Made by a program: the position numbers and the translations under genes
DNA from: Cydia pomonella
Lineage: Eukaryota; Arthropoda; Insecta; Lepidoptera; Tortricidae
Assembly: GCF_033807575.1 (NCBI RefSeq)
Contig: NC_084720.1
Span: 16,809,570 to 16,873,569 of the forward strand
DNA length: 64,000 nt
Direction of reading: 5' to 3'
The notes under the pieces: model-generated
The model's input: the letters and a program-made list of their open reading frames with translations, nothing else
Told to the model about the DNA's origin: nothing
Databases searched by the model: none
Part shown: positions 33,061-43,179 of the stretch, one piece after another
How positions within the stretch are numbered: position 1 is the first letter of the stretch
Layout of the letters: every line of letters starts with the position of its first letter

Positions 33061-33418
33061 TTACAAGCTTTTATTTAACTTGTAATGTATCTATCTACCT
33101 ATAAAAAAAAAAAACTTTTATTTCAGACAGAGTCCATACCTACCTATACACCTACATTACATACCTATGTACTTATGTACGGGTCAAATCTAGCAAGTTA
33201 AATTTCTCCCACTTCCCGGTTTCCGATGAAGCTGAAAATTTGTATACATATGTAAGTCGGGCGATAATGCAATATTATCGTACCATCGAGCTGATCTGAT
33301 GATAGAGACAGGAGTTGGCCATAGGAACTCTGTGATAAATTAACGCAAACCTAATTGCGTTTTGAGTTTTTAGAATGGTCTCGATGAGTATTAGTTTCCT
33401 GTGGTAAAAAGTACAGTT
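33061..33418 (+). repeat. Dispersed repeat (CTTTTATTTAACTTG family)
   Basis: Longest of three copies. About 100 bp of A/T-rich sequence is inserted after the first 25 bp, relative to the other two. Ends ATGAGTATTAGTTTCCTGTG. Confidence 0.7.
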
Positions 33419-33612
33419 GAGTTGAGTTTCGTACTTTTGGTGGTGGGTTGTTATATTTATTTGCGTATTTATTTTTGCGGTGGGAGGATGACATTAATTG
33501 CATGTGAAAATACGCAAGTAAGTATAACGGGTTAGAACTGATTGACTAGCACGCTATCTTTTCGCGGATTAGCAAAGTAATATTTAGAATAAATTTAAAA
33601 GTGGAAAATTAC

Positions 33613-33685
33613 TGTCTTGGGTGAGACTTGAACTCACGGCATCTGGATCGATACTCCAGCGCTCTGCTATCTGAGTCACCAAGAC
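33613..33685 (-). other. tRNA-like sequence (left arm), probably not a functional tRNA
   Basis: Reading the minus strand, acceptor GTCTTGG pairs perfectly with CCAAGAC, the anticodon stem is CTGGA/TCCAG with loop GTATCGA, the T-arm is GTGAG-TTCAAGT-CTCAC and the discriminator is A. Length is exactly 73. The apparent anticodon ATC (33652-33650) would have A at position 34 and decode Asp, yet the body is unlike tRNA-Asp. The D-stem has one mismatch. Confidence 0.6.
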
Positions 33686-33783
33686 CTCATCCATAGGCAG
33701 CAGAAGTGTAACGTTCTTACGGTAGATGTCGCTAGGGTCCTCTAGACCCATATGGTGGAAAATTTGCTGCCTATATGTATAAG

Positions 33784-33856
33784 GTCATGGTGGCTTAGAT
33801 GGCAGAGCGCCGGAGTATCGATCCAGATGCCGTGAGTTCAAGTCTCACCCAAGACA
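33784..33856 (+). other. tRNA-like sequence (right arm), probably not a functional tRNA
   Basis: Same fold as the left arm, 73 nt, with one mismatch in the acceptor (GTCATGG / CCAAGAC) and one in the anticodon stem. It is oriented so that both arms transcribe toward the outside of the element. Confidence 0.6.
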
Positions 33857-34201
33857 GTAATTTTCCACTTATAAATTTATTCTAAGTTTAATAGCATCGT
33901 TCCCAGACGTTTCTGCTTGTTAAAAATTAATTTTTAAAGTAATATTTTTTGTTATAATTAGAAAAGTAAAGTATTTAAAAAAATGAAATGCGTTTACTGT
34001 ACGGGACAGTCCATGGAAAGATCTGCTTGTAAAATGCCTTTTTGAAACTCCGCAGTCGTCTTGAAACCGCAGACGGCAGACGTCAAGTGTGACGTTATAT
34101 GTTATTATTTATAACTACCACTTAGCCTGGTTTTCCCTGGTCACCGTACCTGGTTATTGAGGTTTCTCCACAAAAAAAGGTAAGGTCTAATTCTGTAACT
34201 T

Positions 34202-34603
34202 AAGTCCGCAGCAAGCTCGGCCACTTAATTAGGCTTGCAGAATACTTTAAAGTACTGATTTTGCTAGTAGGGAAGTTCACCTTCCTATACAAACGGAGTT
34301 ACGTTCTCATTTTAAAACTACTTGTTTGGATTTGGATTATAATTAAACTTTGCACATACAATGACTCTATGCCTCTAATTAGTTTATATAGCTCCAGCTT
34401 GTAAAACAAATGAAACAGAGCAAAAACAAGTTTTGTATGAAAAACTTTAAACCTGGTGGTATCTGAAGCTACATACACTAATTACAGACATAGATATACC
34501 TTATCCTTTTATAAGTACAAAGTTTCAGAGCAATCTAGCTAGTCGTTTAGAATGAGAGCGTAACAATTTTTGTATCCCTGGAGAACCGAGCTTGCTGGGG
34601 ACT
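34202..34603. mobile_element. MITE, AGTCCCC-end family
   Basis: 402 bp. Left end AGTCCGCAGCAAGCTCGG, right end CCGAGCTTGCTGGGGACT. Homologous throughout to 8717-9075. Confidence 0.75.
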
Positions 34604-34981
34604 CTTCTAAAGATAAAATATTTGTGTAGTTTCCAAGCAAACAGTCCGACTTTGCCGCTTTGAAATATAAAGATACAAGCAAATCTCGTCCTTATTTTAA
34701 GCGACAAAGTAGGACCTTTGACTAGACTTCGAAAAATTTAAGGCGTATGCAGTACAGTCGGTATCCAAAGCATTAGACTACGCGTTAAAGTATCAAAAAA
34801 AAATTTCTACTCGTCGACTGTAATTGTTGAATTATGAACTCGTATACTAAACTGTAACTGCGTATTTTTTCATGTATGGGCTACCAACTCAACTAATAAA
34901 TAATAAATATAATGCGAATATTGATAAGCAAACACTGTACTCAACTATAATGAATTTTACCAATCACGTGGAACCGCGGTC

Positions 34982-35060
34982 CAGTGGAAAAGACACCAAC
35001 GCGCGACTTCATGAGTAATATTCATATATTATGCACGCGTTGATGTCTTTTGTACTACTG
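34982..35060. repeat. Short foldback
   Basis: CAGTGGAAAAGACACCAACG opposite CGTTGATGTCTTTTGTACTACTG (last bases), about 79 bp. Confidence 0.55.
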
Positions 35061-35149
35061 AGAGATTCGTACTTCCCTAATTTTCCTTAAATATTTAAGT
35101 TTTATAGTAGGAAAAGTATTATTTTAGATGACTCGTAGGTAATAGTTAT

Positions 35150-35395
35150 TTACGATACAAGTGCAGAAAATAGGAAATTCGCAACGAGTGGTGATATATT
35201 AAAACACGACCGAAGGGAGTGTTTTAAATCGACACCATTTGCGAATTACAATTATTCGCACGTGTACCTATCGTACAACGTTTGGCTACACAGTACATAT
35301 GGCTCTTTAAAGTTTCAACATATGCACGGAAAGTGCTCATTCCCGCACGGGTGCGGGAAAGTAGCACTATATGTACTGTAAAGTATTGTATACAA
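35150..35395. repeat. Composite foldback repeat (TACGATACAAGTGCG + ACAGTACAT)
   Basis: TACGATACAAGTGCAGAAAA ... TCGCACGTGTACCTATCGTA, then ACAGTACATATGGCTC ... GCACTATATGTACTGTA with CCCGCACGGGTGCGGG at the centre of the second palindrome. Confidence 0.7.
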
Positions 35396-35852
35396 TAGCC
35401 CCTACCAAGTCGAGCAAAGCCTACCTTTTCTCGAAGCACTTCGTCGTTTTGCCACATATTTTGAAAAAGGTGTAAAATTTGGAAGTTAGGGCTTGTAGAG
35501 TTAGCTTGGCTCTACAAGAGATCTAATAACTTTTTGACAGTGCGACCCTTATGGTTTCGTCTTCGCAACATTTTACATGATATTTTTTTGGTGAGTTTTT
35601 TTTTAAATTTATTTTCAAAAAAATATGGTATATTTTAAACTTATGTTAGGTTCGCCAAATTTACGATTAACGGCGAAATGAGGCACTCATTTTCAACATT
35701 AGTACCTTAATCTAAATTAAATGATTAACTTATAATACTAATCTTTCATATTTCTATGTGTGAGAATAGATAAAAAAATGGAAAAATGGAGTAAATGGTT
35801 AATTACATTGTAGGTAACACCGTTTTATAGCACTGCACTTTTCGACATATAA

Positions 35853-36189
35853 ACATCTTCTTTTTCCTCGCGTTGTCCCGGCATTTTTGTCAGGGTTCAA
35901 GGGAGCCTGGGATCCGCTTGGTCACTAATCCTAGGGAATCCAAGTAGTGAATTGGCGTAGGCTTTTACGGAAGCGACTGTCATCTGACCTTCCAACCGAG
36001 AGGGTAAGTTAGGCCTTATTGGGATTAGTCCGGTTTCCTCACTTTATTTTCCTTCACCAAAAAGCGACTCGTAATTATCTAATGATATTTGAAACATAAC
36101 TTCTGAAAAACTCATTGGTACGAGCCAGGGTTGAACCCGCGACCTCCGGATTGAAAGTCGCACGCTCTTACCGCTACGCTACCAGCGCT
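35853..36189 (-). mobile_element. tRNA-headed SINE, family 2, near full length
   Basis: Minus strand: head AGCGCTGGTAGCGTAGCGG, box B GGTTCAACCC, body and the 3' end ATGCCGGGACAACGCGAGG. This is the longest of the three copies here (about 337 bp). Confidence 0.8.
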
Positions 36190-36859
36190 TTTACTCGTAC
36201 AAATAACCATAATGAATTGAATTAAGTTCAATTGAATTACTTTAGTTGTAGGCCCTCAAGTTATGAACTATACAAAGATGATGGATAACCTGTCATTACA
36301 ATCAAAAGCCTTCCAGCCCTCCTGAAAATGATCTTTCGCCGTGCGTTTAAATACACCGAATTCCTTCCCAGTTATGCAACAAATGACGTCACACGGTTGT
36401 TTCATTTTTCCCACACATGCAGCTATAATAACATAACCGCCTACGGTTGAATTCAACATTGACTGAACGTGAATCACCGTTGTGACGTCACGGCTCTATT
36501 TCGAGTACCAAAATGGCTGGCCGATTCGAAATTACAACTGTCAATTTCATCTCATTGTGATATCATTTACCTGTTCATCCCAATCGTACTTAGATATTGG
36601 TGCAAGCAAAATGCGCTACGGGTACGCGTTTGAATCATTTTTTTAATTCGAATGTCGTTTCCGATCGGCGAATATTAATTTGTCCTGTAAGGCCTGGTTC
36701 ACAATGATAGCGAAATACTAATTGTGTAAATTACATTAATTTTTTTTCCTATTCGTAAAGTTATTGTTAAGTAAAATTATGAAATAGTAAACAAAACATT
36801 TCTTTAACTCCCAGTTTTTGGCAGTTAAAAATATACGGGTTTTGGTATATGCTTGGATA

Positions 36860-37180
36860 AGACATATATTATCTTGGGAAAAGCATATTAATAAAGTACG
36901 TCGTTAGGTAAACTTGTTTGCATATGCCTCACGAAGGTTGAAAAAAATCAGTAAAGAGACAGCGATACAAGCGTATCACGGATCACGGATATGTTTGCTC
37001 TGAACTTAAATATGGCATTCTGCTTTGGGGAAATTCTGGTTATGCAAACCTAGCACTGTTACCGACCAAACGGTGCATCAGAGCTGTTTGTAATGTAAAC
37101 ATAATGATATCATGCAAACCTCTATTTAGAAAAATGAAACTTCTGACTGTACCAAGCTTTTTGAACTGACTGTGCCAAGA
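36860..37180 (+). pseudogene. LINE reverse-transcriptase C-terminal fragment
   Basis: One frame is open for about 55 codons around 36998-37168: YGILLWGNSGYANL, TKRCIRAVCN, CKPLFRKMKLLTVPS. This is the post-RT region of Jockey-like LINEs (YG..LWGNS ... QK..IR ... PLF..L.ILT.P). Upstream it is frameshifted. Confidence 0.8.
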
Positions 37181-37379
37181 AATTTGGTTATTAGTTAGAG
37201 TGCATGCTGAAATGTTAACTACATATATTTATAATTTGATGACATTGATGATATAATTTATGCCATTCATGTAAAGCTTGATTATTAGGAAGGTCGTTGA
37301 CCCCATCTACTAATTAGGGTTAAAGCATAAAGTTGATAACATTTTAAAAAACTGCAACTTTAAATGGTACTAATAAATG

Positions 37380-37497
37380 CTCTACCCGGTTAGAATACTT
37401 AATTCTAAATGCGAGTCGGGACTGGATTTTGTAATGAAATTGGGATGCGAAAGTACGAATTATACGCAGACGAAGTCGCAGGTAGAAGCTAGTAAAA
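37380..37497 (+). repeat. Dispersed repeat with ACGAAGTCGCAGG end
   Basis: GATGCGAAAGTACG and GCAGACGAAGTCGCAGGTAG then AAGCTAGTA, as in a well-known class of lepidopteran repeats ending near GCTAGTA. Confidence 0.6.
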
Positions 37498-37527
37498 TAC
37501 ACGATTAAATCCAATCGGTGGTGAGGA

Positions 37528-37742
37528 GTTGAAAAATACTAATTTATAGGTCATACTGACTACTGAGCAACTTTTACTATGGGACCAACCCCGAAAAAAA
37601 TGACTCTCTCGTTGAAAATGTCAACGTCAGACCAGCCAAAATGTATAAAACAGCCAAATTTTTTTTTTCGTTATAGGTATCAGGGTTAGTTCCATAGTAA
37701 AAGTTGCTCAGTGTGACTTTATAAATTAATATTTTTCAACTT
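37528..37742. mobile_element. Foldback MITE (GAGCAACTTTTACTATGG family)
   Basis: About 215 bp with 60-bp arms: AGTTGAAAAATACTAATTTA and TGAGCAACTTTTACTATGGG at the left, inverted at the right. Half-copies at 18045-18115 and 2600-2760. Confidence 0.75.
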
Positions 37743-38134
37743 CATCGTGTATATTTACTATTTATAAAGCCTATTCTTTATGAAGAAGGCTTTACCATTA
37801 CTAATTGGTATGCATTCGTAGAAAAGTAAAAAGGAATTGGATTATTTTGAAGCTTTTTTGACATACCGTTCTTGGAATAAATAAATGAATCATTCTTTAG
37901 AAATTAATTAAATGAAGCGAAAAACCACAGACGTCGTACTTCCTGTTGATCGATTGATTTTTTATTTGAATGCTTAGAATAAACTTTTAAATCTATACAG
38001 ATATCCCACATTATTTTAAAAAATGGCGTCAGCGTCGGTGGCTAAAGAATATCGTGTCGCTGCGGAGTTGCAATAACGTCGCGTCAAGCAGTAGCAGTAG
38101 TCACGCGGCTTACCCTAAAGACCTACTGTCACTA

Positions 38135-38755
38135 CAAAACCATTCAACTCTGGAGAGAAACTACAGGCTTGAATCATTCCAAGGCGCTTATCAAAGCCTT
38201 CAGCAAAAAGGCGGCCTCGAACGCCTTAGCGCTATCTAGGAACCAACTACGCAACTTGGTAAGGGTGTTTCTGTTTACTGGGCACTGCGGCCTAAATAAG
38301 CACATGCTCACTATGGGGAAACGTGGCATGGGACGGTGCAGACTCTGTATGGAGGCAGAGGAGACGCCTTTGCACATCCTCGCAGAATGCCCTTGCCTAA
38401 TGCGCACTCGTGACTCAATCCTGGGCGGACACACATTGCGTCCGGAGGAGTTAGGGTCTCTCGAGATCAAGGAGATCCTGCAGCTGTTTGAAGTTGCAGG
38501 TTTGGATCGAGAGTTGTAGTAGGTGGCGATCACAATAGATCAGGAATGGTCGCAGTGATATTTAGGCTATAGAGCCTTACATAGCCCCTGACAAAGAAGA
38601 AGAAGAAGCAGTAGTCACAGAGTAGACTAGAAACACAGAGGGAGTACCGGGAGGAGCGAGTCCCACATACCACCCCCCAAGTTGGCCTCCCCAGCCAGGG
38701 GGTGAGATGCGTAAATGCATTTAGCCCTGCGAGAAAAAAAAAAAAAAAGACTCTG
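38135..38755 (+). pseudogene. LINE ORF2 C-terminal fragment (R1/I-like) with 3' UTR and poly(A)
   Basis: A frame from about 38140 to 38519 has the tail of a LINE with a terminal zinc-finger-like block: SRNQLRNLVR, TGHCGLNKH, CRLCMEAEETPLHILAECP. This C-x2-C...H...C module after an RNase H domain is typical of R1- and I-type lepidopteran elements. The stop at 38517-38519 is followed by a UTR with an AGA microsatellite and then a CCCC-rich segment ending in A15 at 38737-38751. The RT domain is absent, so this is a 5'-truncated dead copy. Confidence 0.8.
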
Positions 38756-38783
38756 ACGCTCGGGAGACGCTATACAAAGACGC

Positions 38784-39065
38784 TTACCACGAGGAATTTC
38801 GTACATTGACTCGTCGCCTGTTCCTATCTTTATTGTCCTGAGCCAATCTCATCCAGAAGTGACCCGCAATTTTCCGAATATCGTCCACCCAACGAGCCAA
38901 CGGACGCCAGGGGCTACTTTCATCCGAAAACGGCCACCTGCCATCACTCTGCCTCGCCATCGCCACATGTCCCGCCCAACTCCAATACGCGCGTGCGATA
39001 GCAAGAGACAAGTCAATGTACGATCTCGTGCCAAGCGTCCGTTCTTTAGTGTGGGGTCTCTCTAA
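38784..39065 (-). pseudogene. RTE-like LINE ORF2 C-terminal fragment
   Basis: The minus-strand frame 39011-38784 reads WSWAGHVA, then RWVDDIRKIAG and an AQD block, the usual C-terminal signature of RTE-type reverse transcriptases (WAGH ... RW.DDI ... W...AQDR). Another frame upstream (39034-38849) suggests a frameshift. It lies tail to tail with the poly(A) of the plus-strand LINE ending at 38751. Confidence 0.8.
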
Positions 39066-39244
39066 GTACTCACGGTAACAACGACTGCAAGGAAAAATAG
39101 GCCGTAGTGCCCGTAGTTGCGAGTTCTAATATAAGTTTGTTCACCCAAACGTCTTTATTATGTGTATGAACCTACAAAGAGGGAAAATCAATTAAGTTTA
39201 ATTTGTGGGAAAAAATGTTGAATGAACACCTTATTAAGTAATGT

Positions 39245-39775
39245 TTCAAGAAAGGTATGGGCACTGTGAATGTCATCTCGCTTTGTGTGGTAGTGCGCAG
39301 CAGAATGGATGTCATTCCAAATCTAAAGCAGAGCCCAACTGGGGAAGTATCTCTACATTTCAGAAAACCACAGCCAAATAACACTAGACCAGTGGTGGGC
39401 AAACTTTCTTCATGGGGGGCTTCAAAGTTTAATAAATTTCAGAGAAGGGCCAGAATTGCAGCAAAAACGCATACGGGCCATATAAGTAATCTTTTCTTTC
39501 GAAGGACCGGCGGGCCAGATAAAATACTTTCGCTGGCCGGAGTTGGCCCGCGGGCCGTACTTTGGCCACCTGCACTAGACCCTACTTATAGTGTTGTGTT
39601 CCTCGCGGTGAGTAAGGTTGACAGAGCTAAACGAGGGTGTCGAGTGCTAGGGTCGGCAACGCGAATGTATCTAACTCCTCTAGAGTTGCAGTCGTCCATA
39701 GCTAAGGAGACTGCTTACTCAGGTGGGCCGTATGCTTGTTTGCCACCGACGTAGTATAACAACGACGTAGTGAGG
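39245..39775 (+). repeat. Dispersed retroposon tail, carrier of a hAT MITE
   Basis: Begins near a GGGCACTGTGAATGTCATC motif and ends with the GCTTGTTTGCCACCGACG tail. A second copy lies in reverse at 20753-21080 and lacks the insert at 39390-39572, which shows that the insert is a later arrival. The open frame 39257-39754 runs through both the repeat and the insert and is not a gene. Confidence 0.7.
39390..39572. mobile_element. hAT-type MITE with perfect 8-bp target duplication
   Basis: 183 bp from CAGTGGTGGGCAAAC to GGCCACCTG, with imperfect inverted ends and a GC-rich interior (GGGCC). CACTAGAC flanks it at 39382-39389 and 39573-39580. CAG...CTG ends and an 8-bp duplication define the hAT superfamily. 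Non-autonomous. Confidence 0.9.
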
Positions 39776-40236
39776 AGGACGACTACGCATGCACTAATCA
39801 GTTTGAGCGATCTTCAAGGTCGCATCAAAATAGGATCGAAACCGTAACAAATGTTTAAATCTGAATTGGGCTACAGACTACGAAATCAGAGTGAAGGCCA
39901 CATGTCAAAATAAAGTTGCTACTAAATTAAAGTTAAAATCTAACTTAAAATTAAAATCACAATAAAAATTAAAACAAAGCCAATTTAGCTAATTAGCTAT
40001 GAATCGTTTGTCTTTATGTCATTTTGACTTATGTATTTGTAACAAAGGGATAAAACATAATTTAACTGATCCGTAAAGTTTTAAGAATAAGGGGGTAAGA
40101 GCCCAGAAGAAGATCTAGGAGCCAATTTTTGAATTTCGAGAACTCTATTTCGTCACACGAAAATCTGTGGAAAACGGCGAAATGCGCACAGATATTTGTT
40201 CCTGAGTCATGCGTGTTTTCTTTTGCGATCATAGCG

Positions 40237-40730
40237 AAATAACGGTAATTTTTCTATGAAATTCCATTTTGGGAGAAAACGTTTTCCACTAACTAAATCT
40301 TAACAAATCACTTTGATTTTGATGTCGATCGCTACAGCATTATATACTTTATAGGATAGGTTTATAGGATTCGCTTAATAAAAATGGAAAAAAAAAATGA
40401 GAACCTAAAACCCTACTTTTTGATTGTGTCAATAATATACTAAAAAACCGGACAAGTGCGAGTCGGACTCGCCCACCGAGGGTTCCGTATTTTTTAGTGT
40501 TTGTTGTTAAAGCGGCAACAGAAATACATCATTTGTGAAAACTTCAACTGTCTAGCTATCACGGTTCATGAGATACAGCCTGGTGACAGACGGACGGACG
40601 GACGGACGGACAGCGGAGTCTTAGTAATATGGTCCTGTTTTACCCTTTGGGTACGGAACCCTAAAAATCATGGAGAATGAAAAATATTTAGAAGTGGAAA
40701 AACATTTTCCCTTTTTGTATTGACAATCAC
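40237..40730 (+). repeat. Dispersed repeat, interrupted copy
   Basis: Same repeat as 31730-32014. It lies inside the SINE at 40186-40852 and itself contains the element at 40448-40661. Confidence 0.7.
40448..40661 (+). mobile_element. CCGGCCAAG...GGAACCC element, short copy
   Basis: Starts CCGGACAAGTGCGAGTCGG after TAAAAAA and ends GGTACGGAACCC before TAAAAA. It contains a GGAC microsatellite (about 40589-40612). The paralogous empty site at 31945 shows it is a discrete insertion with an A-rich duplication. Confidence 0.8.
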
Positions 40731-40859
40731 GTGCTAATACCTCGCTCGTATGTATTTGTATATTACATATATCGTTGTCTGAGTACCCACAACACAGTCT
40801 TTTTGAGCTTACCGTGTGACTTAGTCAATCTGTGTAAGAATTTTATTTATTTATCCATA

Positions 40860-41676
40860 AGAAGCTAAGACGAGTAGTTTATTGAAATACATACCTATAG
40901 CATATTATTGTCTGGAACACCCAGCAAACCGTATTTATATTGAAGCAGTAGTAAATACCACTAACTACGAATGAAGTTAAGAATGCCCGCTTCAAAACCA
41001 TCTAAAACAATATTGTCACAATAGTCACATTATCCCACTCTGTTTACACTCCACTTGTAGGAATCCCTCAATGGACGATCGGTTCTTGTTTACCAAACTA
41101 ATTCCTCGTCAAATTCCTTTATTTCAGCATCCATTGCTTTACACCTACAATGGTTGCTCTAGCTTTAACTTCCAAAGCCAGCAATGGAAATTCTGCGTTT
41201 TAAAAAGTCGACCTTTCAAATTTGGAACACGCAATGCGTTCGCAGACTGCGCGTCTACGCACCTATTAAACTTGTTTTGTATTTAAGGAAATTTCAACTT
41301 TTTCTAGATGTTTTAAAGCTGATATTGGCTTACCGGGATGATTTCTAGAAAAGTGTTTCAGTAGCAAGCGATCGGTATTCCGTGGATTAGCCACGGTTCT
41401 TCAAAGAACTGCCGACGAACTCGGCACACAGACATACGGTAGTATAGTACGCGGGTCAAATACTGTTTGTATGAGAAATTTTATACTCCTATTGGAATCA
41501 GATTGGAATTGTCCTATTGGTTCTTGCTCATTCAGATTAGGTACGTGTAACGGAATGTGTATTAAGTAGTGTGTGTAAATGACAGATTCAATTTGACTTG
41601 AATTTAGAGATAAAGAGAAATTGGTTAAACTTACCGTCTCGGTGAGACTTTTATTGTTTCTAAGCATTGTAGTATA
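40860..41676. other. No gene seen
   Basis: Unique-looking AT-rich sequence with two unremarkable open frames. Confidence 0.5.
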
Positions 41677-41680
41677 TTAA

Positions 41681-42043
41681 GAGCCCATCAACGTGCTCAC
41701 TACCGCCACTGCTAAATAATTGTGATTATTCCAATTTAACGATAGCTATTTAAAAAAGGGGCCGCTACGTACTGTATTTTGTATTAAAGTACCTTTTGAA
41801 TACATCATAATAGTTTTTACGTTGCTGGATTCGTCAATCTAGGCGTCCAAAGTTAAAACGGCCGTTTTTGTTTTGAGTTCATAGATCGACGAATCCAGCA
41901 ACATGGAAACTAGTTTGATGTATTCAAAAGGTACTTAAATACATAATACAGTACGTAGCGGCCCCCGTTTTTAAATATCTATCGTTAAATTTTAACAATC
42001 ACAATTATTTTCCAGTGGCGCTAGTGAGCACGTTGATGGGCTC
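41681..42043. mobile_element. Large foldback element flanked by TTAA
   Basis: 363 bp with arms of about 150 bp: GAGCCCATCAACGTGCTCAC at the left and its complement at the right, then GGGGCCGCTACGTACTGTAT and GTTGCTGGATTCGTC pairs further in. TTAA occurs on both sides (41677-41680, 42044-42047), as in piggyBac-type insertions, but TTAA is itself palindromic, so it could be part of the arms. Confidence 0.75.
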
Positions 42044-42337
42044 TTAAACTAACATGATTGTTATGATTTCACTTATTAACTGAAACAGGACTTTATGTAC
42101 CCTTGCCTATTTTTATTGTTGTTACTAAGTTACTACTTTTCACTTATTGTAGTACCGTTTGTAGATATTTCTGACGAATACGAGTATGAAATTACTTAAT
42201 TGACGTCATACTCGTTCGAGTGCGCCAGTAATTTTATTTTCACGCCACTGTTCGGAAATGTGGCAATAGATGGTCTAAAACCAAGCTGGAAAGTAGGAAA
42301 TAGCTGTAGTACCTGAACCACCACTACTACAATGTTT

Positions 42338-42395
42338 CATTGTTATCATCACCTGTCTTTGGTGATCATTGTTATCATCATCTGTCATTGGTGCG
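42338..42395. repeat. Short tandem duplication, about 29 bp
   Basis: ATTGTTATCATCACCTGTC and ATTGTTATCATCATCTGTC in series. Confidence 0.65.
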
Positions 42396-42479
42396 AGTAA
42401 ATGGTCTTTTTTTGGCACAACTTTTTCCTTCAAAAATAAAATTAGATTATTTATAGGACCAACTACTTGTTTAAAATAA

Positions 42480-43179
42480 CCGGCCAAGAGCATGTCGGGC
42501 CACGCTCAGTGTAGGGTTCCGTAGTTACTCTTCCGTCACATTAAGCTAAACTGGAGCTTAAAGTATAGTAAATTGTTAACCAAGGGATGAAACGGTACCT
42601 TTCACCCGAGTTAAACAAATAGGCAAATTTGCATAATCAGTACCTAATTAAATAAGTCTTTTTACTATGAAGGGAAAACTTTTTGCGATAACTGAAAAAC
42701 AGCTAAACTGATCATGTCCGCTATAGTTTTCATTTAATGTCTTTCTTAAGCTCTACTTCCACGATTTTTTCCATATTTTTTGGACCTATGGTTCAAAAGT
42801 TAGAGGGGGGGGGACACATTTTTTTATTCTTTCGGAGCGATTATCTCCGAATATATTCACTTTATCAAAAAATGTTTCTTGAAAACCCCTATTAGTTTTG
42901 AAAGACCTTTCCAACGATACCCCACACTCTAGGGTTGAAGCGAAAAAAATAATTCACCCCCACTTTACGTGTAGGGGAGGTACCCTAAAAAAAATTAAAT
43001 TTTTAGATTTTATTTTACGACTTTGTCGGCTTTATTGATTTATATATCCATGCCAAATTTCAGCTTTCTAGCACTAACGACCACGGAGCAAAGCCTCGGA
43101 CAGACAGACAGACAGACAGACAGACGGACATGGCGAAACTATAAGGGTTCCGTTTTATGCCATTTGGCTACGGAACCCT
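42480..43179 (+). mobile_element. CCGGCCAAG...GGAACCC element
   Basis: About 700 bp, from CCGGCCAAGAGCATGTCGG to GGCTACGGAACCC, flanked by TAAAATAA and TAAAAAG. Contains GACA repeats (about 43101-43130) and the GGTTCCGTTTTATGCC motif. Confidence 0.8.

Larger units (their letters stand above)
33584..33885. mobile_element. Foldback element whose arms are tRNA-like
   Basis: 302 bp. The outer arms begin TTAGAATAAATTTA and GTGGAAAATTACTG and are repeated inverted at the right end. Each arm contains a 73-nt tRNA-shaped segment (33613-33685 minus, 33784-33856 plus). The 98-bp centre holds further complementarity (TAGGCAGCA / TGCTGCCTA). No transposase. Superfamily unknown. Confidence 0.7.
40186..40852 (+). 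mobile_element. SINE family 1, split by a nested insertion
   Basis: The left half (40186-40220) reads GCACAGATATTTGTTCCTGA to GTGTTTTC. The right half (40749-40852) resumes TATGTATTTGTATATTACAT and runs through ATCGTTGTCTGAGTACCCAC to the tail. The 528 bp between are a foreign repeat that holds a second insertion. Confidence 0.7.

Noticed and set aside
33613..33685. Functional tRNA-Asp gene
   Set aside because: The ATC anticodon has A at position 34, the body does not resemble tRNA-Asp, and the sequence is part of an inverted-repeat element.
34751..34823. Possible Tc1-like MITE (TACAGTCG...CGACTGTA)
   Set aside because: Only 8 bp pair at the ends and nothing inside; too little to call.
36110..36190. 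tRNA-like sequence with good A and B boxes
   Set aside because: It is the head of a SINE (35853-36189); the same holds for 14495, 46345-46417, 1490-1559 and 30280-30356.
38174..38533. 119-codon minus-strand frame
   Set aside because: Shadow of the plus-strand LINE C-terminus, where the Cys/His motif is read.
39257..39754. 165-codon plus-strand open frame, second longest in the window
   Set aside because: It runs through a retroposon tail and a hAT MITE with a visible target duplication, so it is a chance fusion.
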